Source: Urechis unicinctus (taxonomy: Eukaryota; Annelida; Polychaeta; Xenopneusta; Urechidae). Taken from it: a DNA stretch of 64,000 nt. Every line of letters starts with the position of its first letter. Within the stretch, counting starts at the first letter, position 1. The translations under genes and the position numbers were made by a program. The stretch covers positions 36,382,903 through 36,446,902 of the forward strand of contig CM067355.1 of NCBI GenBank assembly GCA_034190875.2, in the 5' to 3' direction. Below the pieces are notes generated by a model. That model saw nothing but the letters and a program-made list of their open reading frames with translations. It was not told the DNA's origin and ran no database searches. Positions 44,610 to 57,450 of this stretch are shown piece by piece.

Positions 44610-44905
44610 CGAATCATCTTCATATCTTGCACCCTTCGCAGGGATAGGTTTTTTGTATTCTGCTTCTGCCATATCTGCAGAGAGAGTAGGTTAGGTTTAT
44701 TAGATCGTAAACACAGCCGAAATATGATCTCATGGCATCCCAAACTGGCAATGATATCAATGTAGTCGCAGTAGCTGAATAGCCTGTCGCGTGCAATAGA
44801 GAAAGAGAGGTGGGGTGAGAAGGGGGCAGGGACACAGTCGATGCTGTAACAGTGTGAACGCTGAACACCGCGGAACAGCTGTAACCTTACCTGGATCGCA
44901 AACAT
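44610..44905 (-). other. Candidate 5' exon upstream of the CARD-NACHT gene
   Basis: A consensus donor (gattcg|gtgagt, boundary 44610/44609) faces the acceptor at 44313, giving a 297-bp intron. The frame needed to join the CARD exon has a stop just before the donor, so this exon would be 5' untranslated, with the start codon inside the next exon (the Met of CMNFFTLQ). The upstream limit is unknown. Confidence 0.35.
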
Positions 44906-44984
44906 TATTATGTGCTGTACAGCGCATGGACGTTAATATATCACGTGAATGTATGAATATATTCGCGAATTCTCATTCCCAGTT

Positions 44985-45530
44985 AAGTCACACCCTTTCA
45001 CTCATCCTCTTGTGCATGGCATATTCTTAATTCCTAGTGAAGTAACACCTTTCCCTAACCATCTTTGGCATTGCAGATCCTCGTTCCCAGTGACGTGACG
45101 CCCTTTCCCTCAACTTCCTATAATTGTTAGATCTTCATTCCCAGTGAAGTAACACCTTTCCCTAACCATCTTTGGCATTGCAGATCCTCGTTCCCAGGGA
45201 AGTGACACCCTTTTCCTCACCCTCATGCCCCGTGATGTCACAATCTATCCATCACCATCGTATACATCGCATAATCTCATTCCCCTATGCATGACAGATT
45301 CACTTTTCCAGTGAGAGCAGTTCCTTAACCTCAACCCCCATGCATGGTAGATCCTCACGATCCTTTACATGGCAGATTCTCATTCCAAGTGAAGTGACAC
45401 CCTTTCTTTCACCCTCCTATGCTTGGCATATTATCATTCCCAGTGACGTCCCACCCTATTCCTCGCCATCCTATACATGGCAGATCCTCATTCCAAGTGA
45501 AATCACACCCTCTCTCTAACTATCTAATAC
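44985..45530. repeat. Degenerate array of about 55-60 bp
   Basis: Copies of gcagatcctcRttcccagtg, then aagtgacaccctttccctca and an accatcct tail, repeat with strong divergence. No gene inferred. Confidence 0.75.
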
Positions 45531-45577
45531 TTGGTGAAGAGAGCTAGATATGGAGCCAGAGAGATAAGTAGAGAGAG

Positions 45578-45580
45578 CTA

Positions 45581-45626
<46 letters not shown>

Positions 45627-45770
45627 CATGAGGGAAAGCCAGAGAGATAGAGGACGAGAGAGAGTTGTAGAGAGGGAGAGGGAGAGACAGAGAGAGTGAG
45701 ATAGCGAGATATAGGGGTGAGAGAGAGCAAGGAAGGAGGGAGAGAGAGCAAGACAGAGAGATATATATTA

Positions 45771-45823
<53 letters not shown>

Positions 45824-45835
45824 GAGATATGAACT
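45578..45835. repeat. GA microsatellite
   Basis: (GA)n-rich DNA with a purer run at 45780-45830. Ser/Leu-rich frames on the minus strand are artefacts. Confidence 0.95.
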
Positions 45836-45956
45836 GAACTTCATATTGCGCCTTTAATACCACATGGTTTAAGTAAATTAACCTACAACTAAATTATAAT
45901 TCCACAGCTATCACATTTGCCATTAAATGCTAGGAGATTTTAACATCGTCAAGGTG

Positions 45957-46007
45957 ATGGGCAGTTTATTCAGCACCTTTAAAGCTAGAGCAGATGTCAT
46001 TGACCAG
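45957..46007 (+). CDS. Candidate first exon MGSLFSTFKARADVIDQ
   Basis: A 51-bp block encodes MGSLFSTFKARADVIDQ and ends at a donor gtatga. Gly2 and Ser6 fit an N-myristoylation signal. No partner exon is identified and the protein is not recognised. The block may also be read as an internal exon, since the frame is open upstream. Confidence 0.25.
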
Positions 46008-48365
46008 GTATGATCTACACAAGAGCTGGTAATGAACTGTTAATGAACCCAAATCAATTAAATAGTGGGGACATGGAGAAATACTAATTAGTTACACTTG
46101 ATTGGTAGCTAAGATAAGACCCTTTATCATCTTTAATGGATTATATGAGAACTCAATTAATCAATGGAGTGACTAATAGCGAAATATGCTGCTGCTCAGC
46201 AGCATCTGGCATACTGCGTGTGGTGTCACGTGGGATGTGAGGATAGTAAACGGATTGCGTGGACATTGCTTGGAAAACAGAATACCCGAGACACAAAGCG
46301 TTAATCGCCGCTTGTGATGCCAAATCGCGTAAAGCCTAATTGTTCTTCCTGGTTAACTGACATTATTTAGCAGAACCTAGTGTTTTGTTGATTGAAAAAT
46401 TACAGCAGTAATATATTGAATGGTAACTATAGGGTTTGAATCCACAACAAAGATTTGATCAAAATAGGAAAGGTTTGTGCATTTCTACTTAGCGCTCTCA
46501 TTTACAACTTCCAGTGTGTACAAATTGAATGTCACATTTCTTAAAACGAGCTTAGATTGTATAATGCTTTACTTAGAGTAGCGCAATTGTGACGTCTGCA
46601 TTAGCCGCAATGACTAGGAAAAACCAATTCAGTCACATGACAGCACACATTGACTCGACAAAACACCGCGGTTATAGTTCAATATTGCATATACGTTACA
46701 TAATATCATGGATGCCTAAGGAGACCACGGTTCAGGCTGTGAGTTATTTCGTTATGGGATCAAAATGGACAGGGCGCCTAGCTGTTCGACATCAGAAAAA
46801 CACTTTGCTAGGTTTTATAATAACCCAGGTACAATCGACGCCTTTCAGCGAGTCAGATCAATGAGTTCCAGAGGTCACAGACAAACAACGGCGTGTAAAA
46901 ATAGACGGGTCTTATCTATCAACAGCTACATGCTCGACGAAGCTGATGTTGAACTGACATGATAAACAAAAGCTCATTTGCTGGATAAAATGGTAAAAAT
47001 GAAGGGTTATCTATTATCTCATAGTTAACAAATCCCATGTAACACATAAAATTATTATATTGAAGGGTTATTTGTAACAGCTGTGACTTATATAATGCAC
47101 TGGGTTGACAAGTTCTTGCATAAGTCTGGCATACAAATGGTATCCTTAGGACGCCAGCGAAGGTGACCAGTCTCTTTACTGAAAATGCAGCTAGAGCAAA
47201 TAGGGTCAGGAAGTGAGTTCTATATTAGGAATCATGAATTATTCTGAAGTCGCTAATATCAATAATAGAAGATAATACTTCGTGCGGGACGCCCATAGCA
47301 GAAATTATATGAATGGCTATTGATATTTAAAGACAGAAACTATCTGTAATCAGCCAGTATGACCTAGTTACGTGTCAATTGAACTGAAGTGTACCTAAGA
47401 AAGGGACATAGACTCATGTGGAACCATCAATCACCGAGGACCAGAGATGAGGTAGGATGTTGTCTATGGTAGAATGGAAGCACAACTTCAATTGGTTTGA
47501 GTAATGTTCTGTTTGATGAGAGACGAACATAACCACAAACGAATTTTCGAAACGAAATCTAAACATGACACAGTTTCAGATAATAAAATCTTCAAAATAA
47601 CGCATGCCTTAATCAGTTCTAGACCAAAAGAGAGATGTTGCAACAGTCATTTTCAATGAACTGAAGTTATATATCTTCAAATTCATAACATAACAATGCT
47701 GTTGACTGCATTATACAAGCGATAATAGCCGAACACTGTGGGAATGCGCGCTCATTTTTACCTTCATTTGTTATTTCGAATTGAAGTTGGCTGGCGGTTT
47801 TCTCCATGGTGGTATCAAAACATTGGCTTTGATAGGGCACTTCTAATATCAAGGGTGGACTACATTTCAGTCATCTTTTTAACCGATCAGAAAACACCAC
47901 AACAAGCACATTTAGAGTTGGTTGAAAGCACTTATCGACAAATATAAAGTTTGTCTTACCTTGTGTAAGTGTAGAGTGCTGTTAATCTTCTTTCAACAAC
48001 TCACTTGATTCTCATCGAATATTTCAACACAGCGCAAGTCAGTCACGTTGTATGCGGAGTCTAAAACATGACGAAGAATTAATGTTATCATGGTTATCAA
48101 TAAGTAATAAACACCATAACCCTTTTTACACCAACTGAGAGCAGTTTTAATGATTATTTTTTATATCAATGCTGTTGGTTGCATGAGATGCTGCACTAGT
48201 CAAATTTAGTAGATGTGATTATAGTGTCCTCTGACATTTCTCAAGAGCTGCTCCACAGCACGTCAAAAAGACGCTGTTCATAGATCATAAAGTCATTCAC
48301 ATAACTGTCACCAGGTACAAGACTGTGGTCATTGCCAAGTATTTTGTGGTAGATACCTGTTGCAA
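46008..48365. other. Stretch without a recognisable gene
   Basis: Short chance frames only. No motif, array or transposon end was recognised. Confidence 0.4.
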
Positions 48366-48510
48366 GAGAGAAAGTGAGCAAGATATAGAGAGAGGGGAGA
48401 GTCAGTCAGAAAGAGAGAGAGAAAAAGGAACAGATAGACTGGAGATAAAGAGCGAGAGAGGAGAGAAAGGGAGAGAGAAGGTGAGAGAAAGAGAGGGAGA
48501 GAGAGAGAGA

Positions 48511-48552
<42 letters not shown>

Positions 48553-49170
48553 CAGAGGAGGAGAGAGAGACAAAGAGAGGGGGAGAGATATAGAGAGAGG
48601 GAAGAGAGTGAGAGAGGGATTAGGGATGGAGGGAGGGAGGTAGGGAGAGGGAGAGAGAGAGGGATAGAGGGAGGAGAGAGAGACAAAGAGAGGGGGAGAG
48701 ATATAGAGAGAGGGAAGAGAGTGATTAGAGGGAGAGATTTCTTTCTGGAGGGAGGGAGATAGGGAGAGGGAGAGAGGGAGGGGGAGAGGGAGGGAGAGAA
48801 AGAGGAGAGAGAAAGAGAGAGTGAGTGAGAGAGAGAGAGGGAGAGGGAGCTAAAGAGAGGGGAGAGAGGAAGAGAGAGATAGAAAGAGAAAGGGAGAGAG
48901 AGTGAAAGGAAGAGAGATAAAGCCCTCTAGCTAAGAAAGAGAGTGGAGAGAGAGGAGAATGAGTGGAGAGAGAGAGAGGATGAGCAAGAGAGAGAGAGAT
49001 CCTGTCTTTTGTGAGTGAGGATATGGGATGGTAGAAAGAGAGCGATGGAGAGAGAGGGGGAGGGAGGGTAGACAAAGAGAAAGAGAGGAGAGACAGAAGA
49101 GACAGAAAGAGAGAGAGAGACCACCTAGAGCGCAGGAGAGAGAGAGGGCGCTCGGAGTAAGAGAGAGGGA
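48366..49170. repeat. GA-rich low-complexity block
   Basis: About 800 bp of purine-rich GAGA/GGGA DNA with local longer duplications (for example gggagagatatagagagaggg near 48581 and 48691). Frames rich in Arg/Glu or Ser/Leu are artefacts. Confidence 0.95.
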
Positions 49171-49697
49171 GATCGAGAGATAGAGAGCGTCCGATTACAT
49201 AGTCTAGCAAAGTAGCGAGAGGATGAGCGAGCAAGACATACAGAAGAAGAGACAGCTGTTTTTCGTCCTGTCTTTGTGCTATAGGCGACATGTGAAGCTT
49301 GCGGCTAAGTGAACGCTCTATCACTCTGTCTCTCTTTTTCGCCACCAGGCCAATTACATACTTGCACGTTTACATGCCATCAATGGTAAGAAAGGGGATA
49401 ACAGAACATATTTTATACCAACAACTGCACCTAGTTAATATTCCTAACCACGCCCTACACCCGTCTATACTCTATAATAACATGTGGTATGAAAGCCAAA
49501 CAACGAATTCACTTCCTCCAGACTAATACAGCGTGTCTCAGAGGAGTGTCACATTTTACCACATCGACTTCCTGCACCCAATAACCTGAATATACTACCA
49601 TGTGAAACTGAATATCTATACCAGCCCCAGCTGACACGTCACCACCTGAAGCGTCTAGATTTGGCGCGAAAGCAGAGTTTGAAAGGGAAACACTTAA
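49171..49697. other. Stretch without a recognisable gene
   Basis: Single-copy DNA between the GA-rich block and the 41-bp array. No coding signal. Confidence 0.4.
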
Positions 49698-50122
49698 GCA
49701 CCCTCTGACATAGTATCATCTGATCACGTCAAGGTAGAGCACCCTCTGACATAATATCATCTGATCACGTCAAGGTAGAGCACCCTCTGACATAATATCA
49801 TCTGATCACGTCAAGGTAGAGCACCCTCTGACATAGTATCATCTGATCACGTCAAGGTAGAGCACCCTCTGACATAATATCATCTGATCACGTCAAGGTA
49901 GAGCACCCTCTGACATAGTATCATCTGATCACGTCAAGGTAGAGCACCCTCTGACATAGTATCATCTGATCACGTCAAGGTAGAGCACCCTCTGATCACG
50001 TCAAGGTAGAGCACCCTCTGACATAGTATCATCTGATCACGTCAAGGTAGAGCACCCTCTGACATAGTATCATCTGATCAAGTCAAGGTAGAGCACCCTC
50101 TGACATAGTATCATCAGATCAT
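49698..50122. repeat. 41-bp minisatellite array
   Basis: About ten near-identical copies of gcaccctctgacatagtatc followed by atctgatcacgtcaaggtaga. One copy is internally deleted. Variants (atagtatc/ataatatc) alternate. High identity suggests recent expansion or homogenisation. The array abuts the 3' side of the Ty3/gypsy fossil. Confidence 0.95.
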
Positions 50123-50129
50123 GTCTTAT

Positions 50130-51260
50130 ATCGAACGCTTTGTCTTCAGTGGCGGAATCAGACACAGCACGTGGTGTCAACGGGTTGGCGCGAAACGCTC
50201 TAGTGTCCCACGCGCTCCCTTATGTAATTGGGTACAGTATCTTGGGAATTCCAAACTTTTCTTTACTCCCTTCTGCAACCCATTCCCGTCATCAGATGCA
50301 TATATTCGGCACAGCACACCATTCCGCATAGCAATCATCTCCCATTGGGTTATATAGGATTTGCAAGCGAAACTAAGTGGTGCGATATCACGTCTACTTG
50401 AGAGATCCCCTGATTTCTCCTTAAAGAGCAATACGAGCCCTACTTGGCCAACGGCCAGTTAATCATTTCTCAGATTCAGCAAATCCCACTGCGCAAAGTT
50501 TTCTACGACGCGAACTGGCCTCTCACGGTCAGCTTGCCATGGAGCCGATCTCCGTAGGCCTTACATCCTTTACTAGCTCACGCTGTACTGCGCACTCCAA
50601 CCGTCGGTCAATTCATTCAATGAGTGCGTTCGGCAGTGTTCGGTTTTGCCAGAGTATTATTGAACATGTCACTGTTGCTCGGAAACACCCTCATTGAATG
50701 AATTTGATTTGGGTGCCTGTGGTCGCAGCATGGTTCATGGATCAACGAGTGTTACAAATGGGCAACTTTCACTTCATGGTCTCCATCGCATCGGCATTTG
50801 TATGCACTTTGCCAGCCCTATGTTCAATCTCAAAGGTGAACTCTCCTAGTTTATCTAACCACCTGGACCAGCCAGCGTAAACTACCGTAGTCAGTTTGCT
50901 TCACAAAGGTCTTGTTAGTAGATACTCCCTGAATCTAGAACTGAACTGGACCACTGTCAATAATTCTCGCTTTGTGGTACAGCAGACAATACTTGATTTG
51001 CGTATGCGATGACCCTTTCTTCCCCATCCTGTACTTGAGATAACAAGCCCCGATCGCATGGTATGTTGCATCAGTATCTGCGTACATCAAACCCTCATTG
51101 CGCGGATAACCCAGAACTAGGTCAGTCACCAACTTGTCCATAAGCTCATAAAGATCAATCCAAGCACGTCTGCCATTGCATTCCTGATAGAACGCTGTCC
51201 ATAAGGCGTTGGCACGTGGCGGGGGTACTGGATTTGACCTGTCATTGACCTCCCGCACTT
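50130..51260 (-). mobile_element. Ty3/gypsy-type retroelement pol fragment, broken fossil
   Basis: On the minus strand, the end of the reverse transcriptase and the start of RNase H are visible at about 50935-51258 (VLGYPRNEGLMYADTDATYH then AIGACYL). Further on, at about 50177-50431, comes the region before integrase (ITQWEMIAMRNGVLCRIY). The order fits Ty3/gypsy pol. No LTRs, gag or intact enzyme are seen. The copy is truncated, carries several breaks and looks old. Confidence 0.7.
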
Positions 51261-51497
51261 ACAATACATCCGTGTCCATATACTCCCCCAAACTCAATAC
51301 TACCTCTCTGGCTGACGACTCTGGCTGTGCAAGTTCATATGTAACAGTTGTAGAAGTGCGCGCTTTAAACAGCTGTTAAAGATGAGTCCGGCGTATCGAG
51401 ACGACGAGCTCATGAATAATTAATCGCCTCCGCGTGACGTCAGCCTCGGCATTTTTTTGTTGTTGCGAGGCGCGATCTACGCTACGGTTAGCGCAAA

Positions 51498-51830
51498 ATG
51501 GCTGCTTGTAATTTGGCTATTTCATCACTTCAGGAGAGCGTCGAAAGACATAGGATGGCACAGATCATTTGCAGACCATCGTTGCCTTGGCAGAGAAAAT
51601 TTTGCCTTACAGTTTCGAACTAGAAATGATCCATTCAGACCGGCAATGCCAATGCTGCGTCTGGGTATCACGCGGGTCATCCTGCCTAGAACATGGGGCG
51701 GCTACTGAACAACGCTTGGTAAGCAATGTCTTGTCAGATCAAGTGGATGCAAGGGTTCGTGTTTACAAAGTTGTACCATGTGAGAGTAAATGCTCCACCA
51801 CACGAATTATAAACAAACAACTAATTTTAG
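51498..51830 (+). CDS. Candidate 5' exon of the P2X7-domain gene
   Basis: An ATG in the context gcaaaATGG opens MAACNLAISSLQESVERHRM followed by a short frame. A second frame over the same DNA reads IVALAEKILPYSFELEMIHS and looks more like the continuing protein, so a frameshift or splice near 51565 is likely. It precedes the P2X7-type exons on the same strand. The link is positional only. Confidence 0.3.
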
Positions 51831-52157
51831 ACTAGCAGCAGTTAATAAATAGCGATACGATGCGATGATATAAAGTAGGCTGATTACAATATTATTAAAA
51901 GTTGATGTAGATTGATTCTGAGCTAGAACATATATAGGAGAGCAAGTACGACAGCTGTTTTCTTATAGGAATAGCGGTTAGCCCATAACTGAATGTATAA
52001 CTGGACTTACGGAAGTGAAGATTATGGTATTATATTATCATCATGGTCAGTGTTACGTCAGAGTTTTTATGAATGTCGAGGCTAAAACATATTTGCCGTA
52101 CAATATGTCATCCTTTATAACATACATTAATATTCCCATCATTACATCATGTTACAG

Positions 52158-52596
52158 GTGTTTGTGTGGCTACTGTCAACCAGTGGCAGAGGTGGAAGAA
52201 TCTTAGTGCTGTGTGGAGATTCTTCGAGTCATGACTTCCCTTGAGAACAGCCCCATTCCCATAGGTTGCATAACCCAGCATCCTGGATTAAGACCAATCT
52301 GTTTGAACCTTTGGGCCTTGCAAGTAGCATAATTCTCCTTTAGACAAAAACACGGGCACATGTCAGATAATGATGTACAAAGGTGACTTTTTTTCCTATT
52401 ATTTACACATAAATCTGTACGAAGGCTATCAGTCAATATTTGCAATTTCATAATATTTATTGAAACTGGTATGACAAAAAATATTTGAGCATGGATAAAT
52501 CACCTGCGTTGCAGGTATACTGCATACAAACAGTTTGTTCGCTGGTGCTGGGGACATCTGGGACAAAAGAGTTCCTTTACCAGCCTGCGCAGATAG
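52158..52596 (+). pseudogene. P2X7 C-terminal (ballast) domain gene, broken
   Basis: After the acceptor catgttacag, the frame reads CLCGYCQPVAEVEES, stop (TAG 52204-52206), CCVEILRVM, GCITQHPGLRPICLNLWALQ, then a second stop (TAA 52330-52332) and FSFRQKHGHMSDND. A second exon from about 52515, after acceptor gcgttgcag, reads YTAYKQFVRWCWGHLG. This is the zinc-binding cytosolic domain known from P2X7 receptors and widely present as stand-alone proteins in invertebrates (CxCGxCxP...CC...CITxHPG...CLNxWVLQ...YRQFVRWCWG). Two in-frame stops indicate a pseudogene. No ion-channel part is present. Confidence 0.8.
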
Positions 52597-53257
52597 AACC
52601 ATACCGATAACTTCCCAGCACCAGACTTCTACCCTTCACGCTCCTAGGACAAAAATTGTCTATCAATGTCACAGCTATACATTAAATACCTAGTGAGTGG
52701 CACTGTATGTACTCTACCAGTCCTTGTGTTGCTGCGCTTCAAGCGTTCTGTCTGTTATGCATTGGAACATGCCTGTACCGGGGCTTCAATCACATGAGTG
52801 CAGTCATCCATGATTTCAGAAGGATGTGCAGAATTGTCTTCAGTGCCAGGAATTGGTTCAGGTTCAGCTATCTGACAGGCGCCCCTAGAACATTCAGTGA
52901 CATTTTCAACTATATAATGGTTATAGCCGTAACACTCCTGGGCACGACCCAGATAATGGCTGCCGCAGCGTTTTGTCAAGCGCGCTAATTTGAAATGACA
53001 TTTTATCAAATTTTGGCCTTAACTGATCAGAAGCGACGGTTATTGGACCTGTTTGAGTTCGTTGATCATATTATGAATTGATTTTAGCGAAGTACCTATA
53101 ACCGTGCGATAGGCACTTTAAAACGTGATTGAACTGTCGTTAGTTTAATATTTTGAGCATAAGCGGAAGGTTTTATAAAGATAGTCTGTATAAAACTATA
53201 ATTCGGTCGGGGATTAGGGCTGGGAGTGAGCTGTTTGGTTGACCATAATATATGCTC

Positions 53258-54680
53258 ATTTTATGAGATTTCTTCCGTTATGATGTGAATGATGATGCTA
53301 GAATAGATCCATTGCGGATATAAACGTCTTGTGGCATGTAAATATTTGATGAGGTGCCTGCGGATAGAGTTTTCTTTTAGAATGTGGTGAGTAGTGTGTT
53401 GTATATATTGTTTATTTAATTGTGCCAGTAGTTGCTGCCTTTGTGTATTGTAGTGTTGGAATTGAAAGAAGTAGTGGTGCATTGTCTCTGGTACTTGGTA
53501 GTGGGGGAAGTTCGGATGCGTGTCTGTACCAATGGTGGATAAATGGTAGTTGGGTGGTGGGTTGTCTAGGCATAAGTTGGTGTATATAGCTTCGGTGTGG
53601 ATATCTTTGTACACTGTTGTTAATGTAGTGTTATCTTTGGGATGTATGTAGTTGTAGAGATGATGTGCGTGTTCGTCCCATTTAGTTTGCCATTAGTCTA
53701 TGATGTATTTGTGGATTCGTTGGTGTTTGTGTGCTATGTCAGGTGGGAGGTACTGTATGTGAGGTAAAGTGAGTGTTTTGCTAGGGTGCCTGCTTTTGTG
53801 TTACAGGGTATTCCACAGTGAGAAAGGATCCAGATGAAAATGACGTTGATGTTCTGAGATTGGAGCTGCTTGCTTCTGTAGACGATATCTTGAATGTATG
53901 GGTTTTTGTTATTGTTTTCTATTATTGTTATTGAGTCTGAGAGAATGGTAGCCCCAGACGGACGGTAGAATACATATATGTGTCAATTAAACGTCGTGCG
54001 TTTTCTTGGTGTGAGTACTGATGTAATGCTGATGATATTGTTTGTGCTTCTGGCTTTAATATTGAGTAGTTGTTTGGTATTCTGAAGACTTTGTTGAGTT
54101 TTAACCGTAGAATTGTAAATGCACCTCCTTGTCAATTCATTTTGATTTGATCCACCTGTGTGTATGTGTATAATATAAGGCGGTAGGTTGTATATGAACT
54201 GTTGTGCTTCTGTTTTGTTTGGGGTTTGTTTGTTTTGTCTTCTAATGTGGTATCTGCGTTGGGCTGTGGTGTGTGCCATGGTGGACTAGGGTTGATGGGA
54301 GTGATAATGGGTGGTGTTGGATGTTTGGTGTTAAAATCCTGTGTCTGCTTTTGTACCGTTGTGGTGTAAGCTTCGTTTTTGTGGGTGTGCCATGTTTCCT
54401 TGATTTGTGGCCGAATGGAGTGGGCTTGTGCTTTTGTTTGGTATTTGGTCTTATAACTGTAGCTGTACAGGTGGGTTCCCAAGGTTTACTTGCATGGCTT
54501 CTGTTGATGTGTGTTGCATGGATTTATTAATGAATCGGTGTGCTGTGTCTTGTAAGAATACCAGTTTGCGAATTTGGTTTTGGCTGGCTGTTATGCGTAA
54601 TGGATTTGTTGCTTGATATTTGCATTGTATTATTGAATAGGTGCGTATGTTTGTTTGCACCCCATGTTTTCCCGCTTATG
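53258..54680 (-). mobile_element. LINE 3' part with RNase H, broken
   Basis: Minus-strand frames in order: RKLVFLQDTAHRFINKSMQH (region after the reverse transcriptase thumb), a Thr/Pro/Lys-rich linker, YIIHIHTGGSNQNELT (start of RNase H, usually YTDGS), and near the end HLSTIGTDTHPN with VPETMHHYFFQFQ and YNTQRQQLLAQL. The last is the family's C-terminal Cys/His-type tail, here with Phe and Tyr in place of expected Cys. This order fits RNase H-bearing LINEs (I/Jockey-like group). The reverse transcriptase core is missing, so it is 5' truncated, and it has several frame changes. DNA is strongly GT-rich on the plus strand. Confidence 0.65.
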
Positions 54681-55177
54681 TGTTACGTGAGGTTAATGTA
54701 TTAGTGCGCTTTTGCGGTGATATACTCTATGTAGGGATTGGGTTTTTTTGTTATTGCTTTACGGTGTCGTTAATTAATGAAGTTTTGTGGGAGTTTTTTG
54801 CACTGCGCTTTATTTCTTATTTTATTTCTTGTCGCTATGGATTTGGAGTATTCACTAGTCTACCGTTGGTATCTTTTCTGTTTTGGGTTTGGAGTGAGTG
54901 ATGTCTTTTAATGTGTTATGTATGGCTGTTTGTAGTGACCTCAGTACTGACCTTCGCCGCAGTTTGTAGTGACCTCAGTACTGACCTTCGTCGCAGTCAA
55001 TAACAAACGCCAAGGTTTGTAAACTACTATTGATATGGTTGCGCTTCTATTCTCATAGTTGCAATCGACTGTTCGACCTATTCGTATGATCCGACTGTGA
55101 TTGATTAATTTGATCTGTTTACTTTTCAACTAATCTTCAGATGTATTCTTGGGGAATTGTCAGTTGCAACATCGTTC

Positions 55178-55972
55178 AGAAATATCGCTGCCAGACTGCG
55201 CAGATATTGCGCTACAAGACTGCGCTGATATCACGCTGCCAGAATGCACTAATATTACGCTGCCAGAATGCACTAATATTACGCTGCCAGACTGTGCCGA
55301 TATTACTCTGCTAGACTGCGCTGATATTACGCTGCCAGACTGCGCTGATATAACGCTGCCAGACTGTATTGATATTACGGAGCTTTCTCACTTGATATAA
55401 TGCTGCCCGACTGTGCCGATATTATGCAGTCAGACTGTGCGAATATTACGCTGCCAGACTGCGCTGGTATTTCGCTGTCAGACTTTGCTGATATTACGAA
55501 GCTTACTCACCAATATTATGATGCTAGACTTGGCTGATATTACGCTACCTGACTGCGCTGATATAACGCAGCTTACTCACCTGATATAATGCGGCCAGAT
55601 TGTGCTGATATTACGCTGCCAGACTGGACTGATATTACGCTGCCTGACTGCGCTGATATTACGCAACTTACTCACCTGATATAATGCGGCCAGATTGTGC
55701 TGATATTACGCTGCCAGACTGCGCTGATATTACGCTGCCAGACTGCGCTGATATTACGCTGCCAGACTGGACTGATATTACGCTGCCAGACTGGACTGAT
55801 ATTACGCTGCCAGACTGCGCTGATATAACGCTGCCAGACTGCGCTGATATAACGCTGCCAGACTGGACTGATATTACGCTGCCAGACTGCGCTGATATTA
55901 CGCTGCCAGACTGCACTGATATTACGCTGCCAGACTGCGCTGATATTAAGCTGCCAGACTGTGTTTATATGG
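55178..55972. repeat. 24-bp minisatellite array
   Basis: More than 30 copies of gatattacgctgccagactg followed by cgct. Eight-codon periodicity keeps frames open on both strands (for example LPDCADIT repeats). A higher-order pattern appears: tracts end in actcacctgatataatg at about 55390, 55575 and 55675. Confidence 0.95.
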
Positions 55973-56640
55973 TCTGGACGGTGGGGTTTTTTCTTCGCCC
56001 TCTCTACACTGATATCCGAGTACCATCCAAGAGCCAACATTCTGGGATACTTTGGATGTTTTCCCATCCCACAAACATTCTACAATCCACTCTTTCGTAT
56101 CCGCCAGGCTCTTTCGACGCTCGATAGCAGCAGCAGCTATGGATGGCAGCTCATCCAATTCTCTCGGATCTGCTGTTGCTATGCTTAGGGCTCTCTTTCT
56201 TCTTCCTGGTATTTCCTGGCAGCTTCTCTCTACAGTTCTGCATTCTTTGCATCTAGGATATCCTCCATGCGCTTTTGGCGGTTGTGGGTAGAGCACATAG
56301 ATATCTCCTGCTGGATCGCTACTTGGGGAACTTCTTCCAGAATTTGGGTTTGTTTGTTCACCCCAATTGCTTGGCACTTCTTTGTCCTCCATTGCCGCTA
56401 TACGCATAGCGACTCTGGAAGCATATTGGAAGCAACTCCTGGGAATACTATATGGGGCGGCTGGATGGGACCTCTAGCACCCTTGCCGCTATCGCTTCGG
56501 AATAGCTGTGCCGGTTTCTTGGATGCGCACAGAATGGTGGGGCCAAATTTTGTATAGCAATGGATGCTGTCAGTTTATATGCTACTCGTTCATATGGTGC
56601 CTTCGAAAACAAATCGTCATGTAGTGAACACACTTATGAC
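55973..56640 (-). other. Unassigned open frame, about 150 codons
   Basis: A minus-strand frame (55946-56407) begins MRIAAMEDKEVPSNWGEQ and has protein-like composition, with YPRCKECRTVERSCQEIPGR and ELDELPSIAAAAIERRKSLA. It ends inside the 24-bp array, so the last part is not genuine. I do not recognise it. A gag-like or regulatory protein remnant is possible. Confidence 0.3.
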
Positions 56641-56759
56641 ATGTTAGTGCAGGATCGAGTTAGTCGAGTTTGAATTGACATGCGCAGTGTCTGTCTATGC
56701 CCCCTACCTTTCGTCGATGTACCTGAAACTGTTATCTACAGTAATAAAAGCGGGTGCGT

Positions 56760-56917
56760 AGTACTGTGTTTGACTTGCGATCATTGGCGACATCTGATTT
56801 GGATGGCTATTTAAGGCTTTAGCGACTCTCACCGCAGCTAGACTGACGTACAGACCCCAAGACTACCAGCTTATATATCACTTCGAACTTTCACCATTCT
56901 GCCAGGCATTCACGATG
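56760..56917 (+). promoter_or_regulatory. Candidate promoter and 5' exon ending in ATG
   Basis: A TATA-like ctatttaagg (about 56808) is followed by roughly 100 bp that end in cacgATG|gtaagt (ATG 56915-56917). A start codon directly at a consensus donor suggests a real first exon. No downstream exon is recognised; transposon DNA follows within 600 bp. Confidence 0.3.
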
Positions 56918-57327
56918 GTAAGTAAACACTTGGTTCAGCAGCCCATAATATTTAATCTCGTCATATCATTAACAATGGCAGCCTGTGCATATAAAATTGA
57001 ATTTCGCAATGGGGATGTTGCAGGTCACAGGAACATTTCATTATTTGACTGTTCGATTCAATAAGGACTGGATATACTGTAGCTATTCATGGTTTCCTTT
57101 ATTTTCTGACTCTTCTCCAATTTCAGGGTGATTGGTTAAGAAATTTTGAAACACAGCGTAAGAATTGTATGGTGTTTGGAATCGCGAGGCAGTTTGTTTT
57201 GGTACTAAGATAATTGGAACATTCAGATATATAAATAACATAACGGTGACAATGCATGCATCCGTACACGACCAGATTATATCCCACCTGTTGTCCGTGA
57301 ATGATAACACTGACTATCTCAGGTTCT

Positions 57328-57335
<8 letters not shown>

Positions 57336-57399
<64 letters not shown>

Positions 57400-57440
57400 A
57401 TGTGTGTGTGTGTGTGTGTGTGGGTGTGTGTGTGCATGTG
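57336..57440. repeat. TG microsatellite
   Basis: (GT)n over about 100 bp with a few interruptions. Cys/Val and His/Thr frames here are artefacts. Confidence 0.95.
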
Positions 57441-57450
57441 TGTTCAGAGA

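Noticed and set aside
48325-49345. Long Arg/Glu and Ser/Leu frames
   Set aside because: They come from GA-rich low-complexity DNA on either strand.
55684-56127. A 147-codon plus-strand frame
   Set aside because: More than half is the 24-bp array, and the rest runs antisense to a better-looking minus-strand frame.
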